A program made the position numbers and the translations under genes. 5,908 nucleotides of DNA from an archaeon (lineage in GTDB: Archaea > Nanobdellota > Nanobdellia > Pacearchaeales > GW2011-AR1): NCBI GenBank assembly GCA_027318675.1, contig DAHVOT010000042.1:1-5908 (forward strand). Reading direction: 5' to 3'. Positions within the stretch are counted from its first letter, which is position 1. Every line of letters starts with the position of its first letter. This document shows, in pieces, positions 1-5,908 of this stretch. Below the pieces are notes generated by a model that was not told where the DNA came from, did no database searches, and saw only the letters and a program-made list of their open reading frames with translations.

Positions 1-77
1 GTTGCATCGAAATCAACACCCAGAGATTCATTCCTGTAAAATATAGAAGCATTTGGAGGAATGTAAGTAAAATAAGG
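1..77 (-). repeat. Composite repeat unit 3, cut by the window edge
   Basis: The first 25 residues of a further unit (PYFTYIPPNASIF to about VDFDA) follow unit 2 without a break and match it exactly at the DNA level (1-77 against 970-1046). The array continues past the left edge; the remaining copy number cannot be seen. Confidence 0.9.
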
Positions 78-3000
78 TATTCCGGAATCTCTATTTACTG
101 TAAAGTAGGATTCATTGTAAATTAAAGAATAATTTTGGGTATCAGTTCTTAAAAATGAGAAGTTGTAGAATCCAGAAGATAATCTCTGTTCAGAATTATT
201 AGAGATAATTGTTCCATTTCTCCTTAATGTGAAAGGAGTTGAACAATTTGTCCAAACTAAGAAAGTTAAAGGATAGTCTATTGGAGAAGTTTCATTAAAG
301 AAAATTTGGCAGAATTCTGGATTTTTGTTTACAGTGAAAAAGCTTTGATTATATATAAAAGAATAATTTGAAACATCTGTTCTTTGCGCAGAGAAATTGA
401 AATAACCTGCACCATTATTTTGTATCGAATTATTTGAAATAAGAGTATTGTTTCTCCTTAATGTAAAAGGGGTTGTTGAATTTGTCCAAACAAGAAACAC
501 ATCTGGATAAATTAATGGGCTTGATGCGTTAAATAAAACATTAAATTCTTCTGGATTTTTGTTTACAGTGAAGAATTCGGAAGAGAAAGTATTTGTATAA
601 TTTTGAGTGTCTGTTCTTCTTACAGTTATATTATAATATCCTGCTCCTGAACGTATAACTGAGTTATTTGAAATTGAAGTTCCATTTCTATACAAAATGT
701 ATGCTGAAGAACAATTAGTATAGGCTGTAAATATTTCAGGATAGATTATTGGAGATGAAGCGTTAAAGTAAACTCCACAATCAAAATATGTTGATTTGTT
801 TATTTGTACTTGGTAAATTGTCCAATTGATATTGTTTGAGGAGTCATTTATTGTTATATTTAAAGAATAATTACCTGCTCCTAAAACTGTTGAGTTTCTT
901 AAAAATCCTGATTGATTTATTGAAAATCTTGTATCATTAACAGAATAATAACCAAATTCTATGTTATCTGTTGCATCGAAATCAACACCCAGAGATTCAT
1001 TCCTGTAAAATATAGAAGCATTTGGAGGAATGTAAGTAAAATAAGGTATTCCGGAATCTCTATTTACTGTAAAGTAGGATTCATTGTAAATTAAAGAATA
1101 ATTTTGGGTATCAGTTCTTAAAAATGAGAAGTTGTAGAATCCAGAAGATAATCTCTGTTCAGAATTATTAGATATAATTGTTCCATTTCTCCTTAATGTG
1201 AAAGGAGTTGAACAATTTGTCCAAACTAAGAAAGTTAAAGGATAGTCTATTGGAGAAGTTTCATTAAAGAAAATTTGGCAGAATTCTGGATTTTTGTTTA
1301 CAGTGAAAAAGCTTTGATTATATATAAAAGAATAATTTGAAACATCTGTTCTTTGCGCAGAGAAATTGAAATAACCTGCACCATTATTTTGTATCGAATT
1401 ATTTGAAATAAGAGTATTGTTTCTCCTTAATGTAAAAGGGGTTGTTGAATTTGTCCAAACAAGAAACACATCTGGATAAATTAATGGGCTTGATGCGTTA
1501 AATAAAACATTAAATTCTTCTGGATTTTTGTTTACAGTGAAGAATTCGGAAGAGAAAGTATTTGTATAATTTTGAGTGTCTGTTCTTCTTACAGTTATAT
1601 TATAATATCCTGCTCCTGAACGTATAACTGAGTTATTTGAAATTGAAGTTCCATTTCTATACAAAATGTATGCTGAAGAACAATTAGTATAGGCTGTAAA
1701 TATTTCAGGATAGATTATTGGAGATGAAGCGTTAAAGTAAACTCCACAATCAAAATATGTTGATTTGTTTATTTGTACTTGGTAAATTGTCCAATTGATA
1801 TTGTTTGAGGAGTCATTTATTGTTATATTTAAAGAATAATTACCTGCTCCTAAAACTGTTGAGTTTCTTAAAAATCCTGATTGATTTATTGAAAATCTTG
1901 TATCATTAACAGAATAATAACCAAATTCTATGTTATCTGTTGCATCGAAATCAACACCCAGAGATTCATTCCTGTAAAATATAGAAGCATTTGGAGGAAT
2001 GTAAGTGAAATAAGGGGGATTTGTATCTAGGTTTATTTTTCTAGTGGAAGTAGAATTATACTGATTTACATAATCTACAATTGTTACATTATAAAAATAT
2101 GTTCCATCAGATAAATCATCCCAGATTATCTCTCTTCTTTTATCTTGATAAGTTGAAGAATTTAGCAAATTATAATTTAAATCATATAAATTAAAAGTTA
2201 TGTTTGCTTCATTCAATTCTACAACGGAAACATTGACATAAATGTATTCTGAGCTTTTATTTGAGTTATTAGGTTCTGTTCCTGAAGAGTATTCTATTCT
2301 TGGATAAGTTGTATCAATTGTAAAAGTGTTATTTTTAAATGCAAATGAGGGATAACCAAATGAATCATTACATTGAATATTCCAAACATAGTTTCCATCA
2401 GAACTTAAATTTACTGAGAAATTTGCTGTCCCTTCCTGTATAAATTCTCTAGAATTATAAGTCAAATTTATATTATCTATCCAATAATTTTCTGAAGATC
2501 CTCCACCTCCAGTATCCGGATCTGCCCAAAACCTTATTGCAAATCCAGAATGTAAGTATTGGGAATCTGTTGTTGAAAAAGCTGCATTATTCCAAGTATC
2601 TTCTGAACCTCCTAAAGAACCTGCATTTATATTGCCCATATTATCCCAATTTCCAGAGCTATCGTTAAAATAAAGGATTACATCTCCTGCATCACAATCA
2701 TCATCTCTATATCTAAATGTTAAATTTATTTCAGTAGGAGTATAAACTTCTATAGGTGATGCAGAATACATATCGCAATTTGCACTTGTTGCGCACTTTG
2801 AACTATAAACTCCTTCAGCAAAATCAGAAGCTATTGTCCAAGCAGTATTTGTCCAATTATTAAAATTTTGTGATTCAAAATTGTCAAAAAAGGATTTTCT
2901 TTTTACAATTACCCAATCTAAATCTGTTTTATTTAATGTCCATGAACCAGTCCAATTCCCATAAAGAGAACAAGAATCTACTCCGTCTGGATCAAGCGCA

Positions 3001-5908
3001 GAATAATTAAAAAAGATATTTAATGGGGAATTCAAGTAAGAAAAATCAGAAGGAGAATTAAGAATAATTGCTGGACCTGTTAAAGAAACATAAAAAGAAA
3101 CGCTTTTCATAGCTAATTGGTTAAAACTATCATTTGAATATACATAGATTGTATGCGGTCCTTCTGTTGTACTAAAAGTAGTGTTTGTATTACAAGGTAT
3201 TGAAATATTAGCAGAATTGTCTAAATTCCACCAACACGCGCTAACTCCTGATACCTCATCAAAAACATTGTAATTTAATGGTAAGTCCTCACTGATACCA
3301 TATGCTTTTGGATCTGGATCTAAAATTATTATAGACGGACCTTGGGTGTCTAACCCAATCTGCCTTGTAGAAGTAGAATTAAAATTGTTTGCTAAGTCTA
3401 TTACAGTTATATTATAATAATAAATTCCATCATATAATTCTGTCCAATTTATTTCTCTCCTTAAATCAAAATATGTAGAAGAATTAATTAAATTATACTC
3501 TTGATCATACAAATCAAAAGTTATATTTGCCTCATTTAACTCAAAAATAGAAACATTAACATAAATAAAATTTTGAGATTTGTTTATGTAGTTATCTTCA
3601 GTTGGATAAACAAAATTAATTAAAGAATAGGTTGTGTCAATAGTTATTGTATTGTTTTCTGTTTCAAAAGAATTCCCTGCTAAGTCAAATATTTTGTAGA
3701 ACCATTTAAATATCCCGTCATACATAAAATTATAAACTATTCCAGTTATAATCTCTGTACCAGAAATATCTTGAGTGGTTTCATTGATTAGATCTGTTTG
3801 ATTATAAACAAATAAAGTCATATTTGCTAAACCAAGATTATCTGAAGCATTAACTGTTAAATTTTGATTTGAATCTGATAAAAGAGACTCATTTTCTGGA
3901 AACAATAGAGTTGCATTAGGAGTAGTTAAATCCAATACAACTTGCCTTGTTGAAGTGTAATTATAATTATTTGCAACATCCACAATAGTTACATTATAAT
4001 AATACATCCCCTCAAGCAAACCTGTCCAATTTATTTCTCTCCTTGAATCTGTATATGTTGAAGAATTAATTAAGTATCTATTAGAATCGTATAAATTAAA
4101 AGTAATATTAGCTGGATTTTCTTCAATAATCGAGACATTTGCATATATAAAATTTAATTGAATAGATTTATTTTCATCTGGTGTTGGAGAGATATAATCT
4201 ATAAGGGGGTATGTTAAATCATAGATTAAAGTAAAATTTGAAGTTAAAAAAGAATTTCCTGCTAAATCAAAAGAAAGGTAATTCCATTTAAATATACCTT
4301 CATGAGGAAGATTGTAAAAAATATTCGTTAAGGCGTATAATCCAGATATTTCTTGATATGTGGAATTGGTCAGACTTGTTTTGTTATAAATACTTAAAGT
4401 AAAATTAGAAAGGCCAAAATTATCTGAGATTTCTGCAACCATTATCTGAGATGAAGAGGAAACAAGAGAATTGTTCTCAGGAAGGGAGTTAGTTATATTT
4501 GGAGGAGAAGAATCTAATGTAATTATACGAGTTAAAGTATATACTCTTCCATCTGGAATATCAAAGATTGTAACATTATAATAATAAACTCCTTCTGGTA
4601 GATTTGTCCAGTTTATTTGCCTTCTTGAATCCGTGTAAATAGATTGATTTAATAAACCAGAATCATTGTATAATCCAAATGTGATATTTATCTCTTGATT
4701 TAAATTTGCAGAACTTACATTTACATAAATCCAATCCTTATTTACTGAAACTGCGTTTGATTCTGTTAATGGGACAAAATAAATAGAGGGAAGTGTTAAA
4801 TTTAAAGTTGTTTTTCTTGTAGAAGTAGAATTAAAATATCCATATTGATCAAACACGGTAATATTAAAATAATAAACTCCTTCTGGGAGATTTGTCCAGT
4901 TTATTTGCCTTCTTTTATCAATATATGTTGAAGAATTTAGCAAAGTATGATTTGAATCGTACAAATTAAAAGTTATATTCTCTTCATTTTCCTCAACTAC
5001 GTTTGCATCAATATATATCCAATCTCTTGCAAATTTCGAATTGTTTTGTGGAGAACTTATTCCAAAATCTATTAATGGATATGTTGTGTCTTGTATTATT
5101 GCTTGATTTTCATTGTATATTTGGGAATAATTTTCTATGTCTCCTCTTAAAAAAGAAAAATTGTAAGCTCCTGCTGGTAAAAATTGTTCCGAATTGTTCT
5201 CAATTAAAGTCCCATTCCTATACAATGTGAATTGCCCAGAACAATTTGTCCAAACTAAAAAAGAATTTTTATCACTAAGGGGAAAAGTTTCATTAAATAA
5301 AACTTCACAAAATTCTTGACTTTTTAATATGGTAAAATAATCTTGGTCATTTATCCAAGAATAGTTTTGTTCGTCTACTCTTTGTGAAAGATATACAAAA
5401 TAACCTGCCCCATTTAATTGTTCTGAGTTATTTTCTATTATTGTCCCATTTCTGTATAGATTAAATTCAGAGGAACAATTAGTATAAACCCTAAATGTTT
5501 CTGGATAAAATATAGGAGAAGAGGAATTGAATAAAACGTCATATCTTTCTTGATTTTCATCAATCCTAAAAAATTTTGTATCAGAATAATAAGTATAATT
5601 TTCATTTTCTTGTCTTTCAGCAGTAAAATTGAAATACCCTGCACCTGAATTTATTAGCGAATTGTTTGCTATTGAACTATCATTCATAAAAAGGGTATAA
5701 TCTGGGCTACAATTGGTATAAACAATAAACATCTCTGGATAAGATCTTGGTGAAGAAGCATTAAAATAAACCGAACAAGGTGAAGAAAATTTTTTTATTT
5801 CTAAACGATATATTGTCCAATTAATGTTATTCGAAGAATCGTTTATAGTTATGTTTAAAGAATAATTTCCAGCACTTAAAACTGTTGAGTTTCTTAAAAA
5901 TCCTGATT
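1..5908 (-). CDS. Giant repetitive Ig-like surface protein, internal fragment (both ends outside window)
   Basis: One stop-free frame spans the window on the minus strand (complete codons 5906 down to 3, 1968 residues). The translation is coherent throughout: Ig-like beta-sandwich modules rich in N, S, T, Y and F, joined by short linkers such as IDTTYP and LDTNPP. N-X-S/T sequons are very frequent (about 30 per 323-residue unit by hand count), as expected for an archaeal surface glycoprotein. No hydrophobic membrane segment, signal peptide or enzyme motif is visible here. Arginine is almost all AGA/AGG and ATA isoleucine is common, which fits an AT-rich archaeon. Module phrases resemble large secreted proteins of DPANN archaea as I know them; this is recognition by eye, not a search. 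Likely role: cell-surface stalk, adhesin or S-layer-associated protein (inference). In-frame Met codons occur but none looks like a start, because the reading continues with the same module pattern upstream. Confidence 0.95.
78..1046 (-). repeat. Composite repeat unit 2
   Basis: Second full copy of the 323-residue unit, identical in protein sequence to unit 1. Module borders, using the first cysteine position of each 78-residue module as start: 1046-780 (89-residue PIG/cadherin-like module plus linker), 779-546, 545-312 and 311-78. The unit-to-unit junction reads FTVNRDSGI followed by PYFTYIPPN, whereas unit 1 is entered from LDTNP. Confidence 0.93.
1047..1748 (-). repeat. Three 78-residue Ig-like modules within unit 1 (protein sub-repeats, 234 bp each)
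   Basis: Modules at 1748-1515, 1514-1281 and 1280-1047 share the frame (C/F)-x-(V/I)-x-F-N-x-(S/T)-SP, YP--F, (Y/W)TN(C/S), L-R-N-(G/N)-T, NNS, a G-x-(Y/F)-x-(I/F) strand, RTD--NY(T/S) and F-TVN(K/R). Each is exactly 78 residues; for example the segment encoding PNKNVTF occurs at 549-572 and 315-338, 234 bp apart. They look like short Ig-like stalk modules. The first and third carry two cysteines each, while the middle one has Phe and Ser in their places. The same trio is at 78-779 and, diverged, at 5091-5777. Confidence 0.8.
1749..2015 (-). other. PIG/cadherin-like Ig-fold module (protein domain), 89 residues with linker
   Basis: It reads PYFTYIPPNASIFYRNES, then a DATDNIEFGYYSVNDT segment, then FSINQSGFLRNSTVLGAG and NYSLNITINDSSNN, ending in a WTIYQVQIN strand. 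The order (D-A-T/D-N, a V-N-D turn, F-x-I-x-x-SG, then G-x-Y-x-L-x-I-x-x-x-D) is that of bacterial and archaeal putative-Ig (He_PIG-like) or cadherin-like domains, which serve as stalk modules in secreted proteins. It has no cysteines until the YFDC segment that begins the next module. The same module is at 780-1046, and its diverged tail is at 5778-5908. Family assignment is by eye. Confidence 0.6.
2019..2315 (-). other. Ig-like module B5 (protein domain), 99 residues
   Basis: It starts DTTYPRIEY and ends KINLDTN. Core motifs are EYIYVNVSVVE, NEANITFNLYD, LLNSSTY, DKRREIIWDDL, DGTYFYNVTIVD and NSTSTR. It matches the other B modules (4794-5090, 4506-4793, 3924-4220, 3342-3638) and has the same 99-residue length as three of them. 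It lies between the split domain (2316-3077) and the tandem array. The usual INWT sequon is changed to IIWDD here. Likely a structural stalk domain. Confidence 0.75.
2316..3077 (-). other. Ig-like domain split by an inserted domain (protein domain), 254 residues in total
   Basis: The first half (3077 to about 2922) begins GPAIILNSPSDFSYLNSP and contains VDSCSLYGNWTGSWTLNKTD. The second half (about 2429-2316) contains TANFSVNLSSDGNYVWNIQC and NDSFG, then the exit strand FKNNTFTI. In related archaeal proteins these two halves, as I recall them, form one Ig-like domain of about 90 residues, with SCSLY-NWTG leading soon into G-Y-WN-QC-DS-G. Here about 164 residues lie between them. Cysteines at codons 2970-2972 and 2370-2372 would form the usual disulfide of this fold across the insertion (inference). 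It follows the ACWWNLDN-type domain and precedes module B5. Confidence 0.6.
2430..2921 (-). other. Jelly-roll, MAM/lectin-like domain inserted in an Ig-like domain (protein domain)
   Basis: The core runs from NFESQNFNNWTNTAW (about 2882) to YWIDNINLT (2460). Start and end are typical of MAM/concanavalin-like jelly rolls: an F-E-S--F--W opening, a LTFRYRDDD strand in the middle, a FAIRFWAD strand and a closing Y-W-I-D-N-I. An acidic patch (YRDDDCDAGDV) could bind calcium or ligand. A glycine-rich loop (PDTGGGGSSENY) precedes the last strand. Three cysteines lie inside (codons at 2793, 2775 and 2694). Composition differs from the flanking modules: more G, D, A and W and fewer sequons. Domains of this class often bind glycans or proteins; binding here is inference. 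The exact borders are uncertain by about 10-15 residues. Confidence 0.6.
3078..3341 (-). other. Ig-like module D with ACWWNLDN motif (protein domain), 88 residues
   Basis: It starts GPSIIILDPDPKAY and ends SVSFYVSLT. Key motifs are GISEDLPLNYNVFDEVSGV, ACWWNLDN-SANISIPC and EGPHTIYVYSNDS. The two cysteines sit on neighbouring predicted strands. This C-W-x-x-L-D ... P-C ... EG-H-T-x-Y-V-Y--D pattern is a recurrent Ig-like module in large DPANN-archaeal surface proteins as far as I recognise it. It occurs once in this window, between the B/C block and the split domain, so it marks the end of the repeated stalk segment. No catalytic features. Confidence 0.65.
3342..3638 (-). other. Ig-like module B4 (protein domain), 99 residues
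   Basis: It runs DTTYSLINFVYPTEDN to TSTRQIGLDTQ, with NFIYVNVSIFE, NEANITFDLYD, LINSSTYFD, LRREINWTELYDG and IYYYNITVIDLANN. It is the best match to B3 and B5 by eye. It pairs with C2 to form the second of two 582-bp C+B blocks. Confidence 0.75.
3639..3923 (-). other. Ig-like module C2 (protein domain), 95 residues
   Basis: It runs TPNATLLFPENESLLS to ETENNTITI. Motifs are LTVNASDNLGLANMTLFVYN, ETTQDISGT, DGIFKWFYKIFDLAGNSF. The order (P-N---L-P-N-S, then a D-N-G-L-N-x-T-L-x-x-Y-N strand pair, then G-x-F-K-W-x-Y-x-x-F-D-L-A-G-N-S) is shared with C1, which has the same length. This is a common Ig-like stalk type; the only aromatic-rich strand is FKWFYKIFD. Confidence 0.7.
3924..4220 (-). other. 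Ig-like module B3 (protein domain), 99 residues
   Basis: It runs DLTYPLIDYISPTPDEN to TSTRQVVLDLT, with NFIYANVSIIE, NPANITFNLYDSN, LINSSTYTD, SRREINWTGLLEG and MYYYNVTIVDVANN. It follows C1 directly and precedes C2 directly with no linker beyond LDLT. Confidence 0.75.
4221..4505 (-). other. Ig-like module C1 (protein domain), 95 residues
   Basis: It runs PPNITNSLPENNSLVSS to FLTSNFTLIY, with VAEISDNFGLSNFTLSIYN, STYQEISGL, HEGIFKWNYLSFDLAGNSF. Same length and motif order as C2. It is the first C-type module after two adjacent B modules. Confidence 0.7.
4506..4793 (-). other. Ig-like module B2 (protein domain), 96 residues
   Basis: It runs LPSIYFVPLTESNAV to LTRIITLDSS, with KDWIYVNVSS, EINITFGLYND, LLNQSIYTD, SRRQINWTNLPEG and VYYYNVTIFD. 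It is three residues shorter than the other B modules and the most diverged at its ends: the usual TSTR is VYTLTR. Its central 47 bp (4580-4626) are almost identical in DNA to those of B1. Confidence 0.72.
4580..4626 (-). repeat. 47-bp near-identical patch shared by modules B1 and B2 (other copy 4868-4914)
   Basis: 4580-4626 and 4868-4914 differ at one base (T at 4599, G at 4887; both Leu codons) although the rest of the two modules is clearly diverged. The patch encodes RRQINWTNLPEGVYY. Spacing is 288 bp, exactly one B2 length. Confidence 0.85.
4794..5090 (-). other. Ig-like module B1 (protein domain), 99 residues
   Basis: It runs DTTYPLIDFGISSPQNN to TSTRKTTLNLT, with DWIYIDANVVEE, ENITFNLYDSN, LLNSSTYID, KRRQINWTNLPEG and VYYFNITVFDQYG. 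It joins directly to the last 78-residue module of the diverged composite unit, replacing the end of that module (A-I-I-Q in place of F-T-V-N). Confidence 0.75.
5091..5908 (-). repeat. Diverged copy of the 323-residue composite unit, N-terminal side of the window
   Basis: In coding direction this starts inside the PIG/cadherin-like module (SGFLRNSTVLSAGNYSL, then NITINDSSNNINWTIY; 5908-5778). It continues with three 78-residue modules (5777-5544, 5543-5310 and 5309-5091, the last slightly shortened where B1 begins). Module order, 78-residue spacing and motifs (YP--F-VYTNCS, LYRNGT-IENNS, GAGYFNF, QENENYTY) match the tandem array, but protein identity is only about half by eye and DNA is much diverged, apart from short stretches such as 5880-5908. 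It is an older paralogous copy of the unit that was later amplified at 1-2015. Confidence 0.85.

Larger units (their letters stand above)
1..2015 (-). repeat. In-frame tandem array, period 969 bp (323 residues), open at left edge
   Basis: Positions 1-969 and 970-1938 align without gaps and differ at one base (G at 204, T at 1173; both codons are Ile). A third stretch, 1939-2015, matches both until the sequence diverges at 2016, and differs at one base (G at 2007 against A at 1038 and 69; both Phe). In coding direction the array therefore starts at 2015 and contains two full units and 77 bp of a third before the window ends. The period is divisible by 3, so copy number can change without breaking the frame. 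Such identity points to recent duplication or ongoing homogenisation. The assembled copy number may be wrong, because reads shorter than about 1 kb cannot resolve it. Confidence 0.97.
1047..2015 (-). repeat. Composite repeat unit 1 (first in coding direction)
   Basis: 323 residues from PYFTYIPPNAS to FTVNRDSGI. It consists of one 89-residue PIG/cadherin-like module (2015-1749) followed by three 78-residue modules (1748-1515, 1514-1281, 1280-1047). It is preceded directly by the B-type Ig module ending LDTNP. It carries the private synonymous variant G at 2007, close to its border with unique sequence, and T at 1173 where unit 2 has G at 204. Confidence 0.93.

Noticed and set aside
1..2015. 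CRISPR array or other non-coding satellite
   Set aside because: The repeat is 969 bp with no short repeat/spacer alternation, the period is a multiple of 3, differences are synonymous and the frame stays open, so it is coding.
1..2015. Duplicated mobile element or insertion sequence
   Set aside because: No transposase motif, no terminal inverted repeats and no target-site duplication are visible; the units fit seamlessly into the protein's module pattern.
2436..2922. Internal gene boundary or frameshift around the compositionally different jelly-roll segment
   Set aside because: The frame stays open on both sides, flanking motifs continue in the same phase, and no start context or stop is present; a domain insertion explains it.
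5003..5230. Short plus-strand ORF of 75 codons starting ATG at 5003
   Set aside because: It is antisense to the coherent minus-strand module frame; its Leu/Phe/Cys-rich translation is low-complexity and shows no family motif. No ribosome binding site is evident.
5438..5644. Short minus-strand ORF of 68 codons
   Set aside because: It lies in a different phase from the long frame (codons start at positions leaving remainder 2 on division by 3) and overlaps two well-conserved 78-residue modules; it is a frame shadow.
5730..5732. In-frame Met codons (for example at 5730, 3108, 2769) as a possible true start
   Set aside because: The reading frame and the recognisable module continue upstream of each, and no purine-rich ribosome-binding motif or signal peptide follows.

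Overview
The whole window lies inside one gene on the minus strand. Reading codons whose lowest plus-strand base is a multiple of 3, I find no stop codon (no TTA, CTA or TCA in that phase on the plus strand) from position 5906 down to 3, giving 1968 consecutive codons. Neither end of the gene is in the window, so there is no start, stop, promoter or terminator to annotate. The product is a giant, asparagine-, serine-, threonine- and tyrosine-rich extracellular protein made of Ig-like beta-sandwich modules. It carries a very high density of N-X-S/T sequons and no visible catalytic domain or membrane segment in this part.

The organism is most likely an AT-rich archaeon, probably of the DPANN group (Woesearchaeota/Pacearchaeota-like). 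This is inferred from the style of the modules (phrases such as LNITINDSSNN, EINWT-L--G-YYYN-T, TSTR----LD), arginine encoded almost entirely by AGA/AGG, frequent ATA isoleucine codons and the sequon density. No marker gene is present to confirm it.

Layout in protein order (high to low coordinate): (1) 5908-5091, a diverged copy of a composite unit: the tail of a PIG/cadherin-like module plus three 78-residue modules. (2) 5090-3342, six Ig-like modules in the order B1, B2, C1, B3, C2, B4, where B is usually exactly 99 residues and C exactly 95. (3) 3341-3078, a third Ig-like type with the motif ACWWNLDN. (4) 3077-2316, a fourth Ig-like domain apparently split by a jelly-roll (MAM/lectin-like) domain inserted at about 2921-2430. 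(5) 2315-2019, another B module (B5). (6) 2015 to the left edge, a tandem array of the same composite unit as (1), with an exact period of 969 bp (323 residues). Two full copies and 77 bp of a third are present, nearly identical in DNA, and the only differences I found are synonymous. The array continues beyond the window.

The modules together look like a long stalk: rigid Ig-like repeats that hold a putative carbohydrate-binding domain away from the cell, with a recently expanded or homogenised repeat block toward the C-terminal side. A role in adhesion, host contact or the surface layer is inference.
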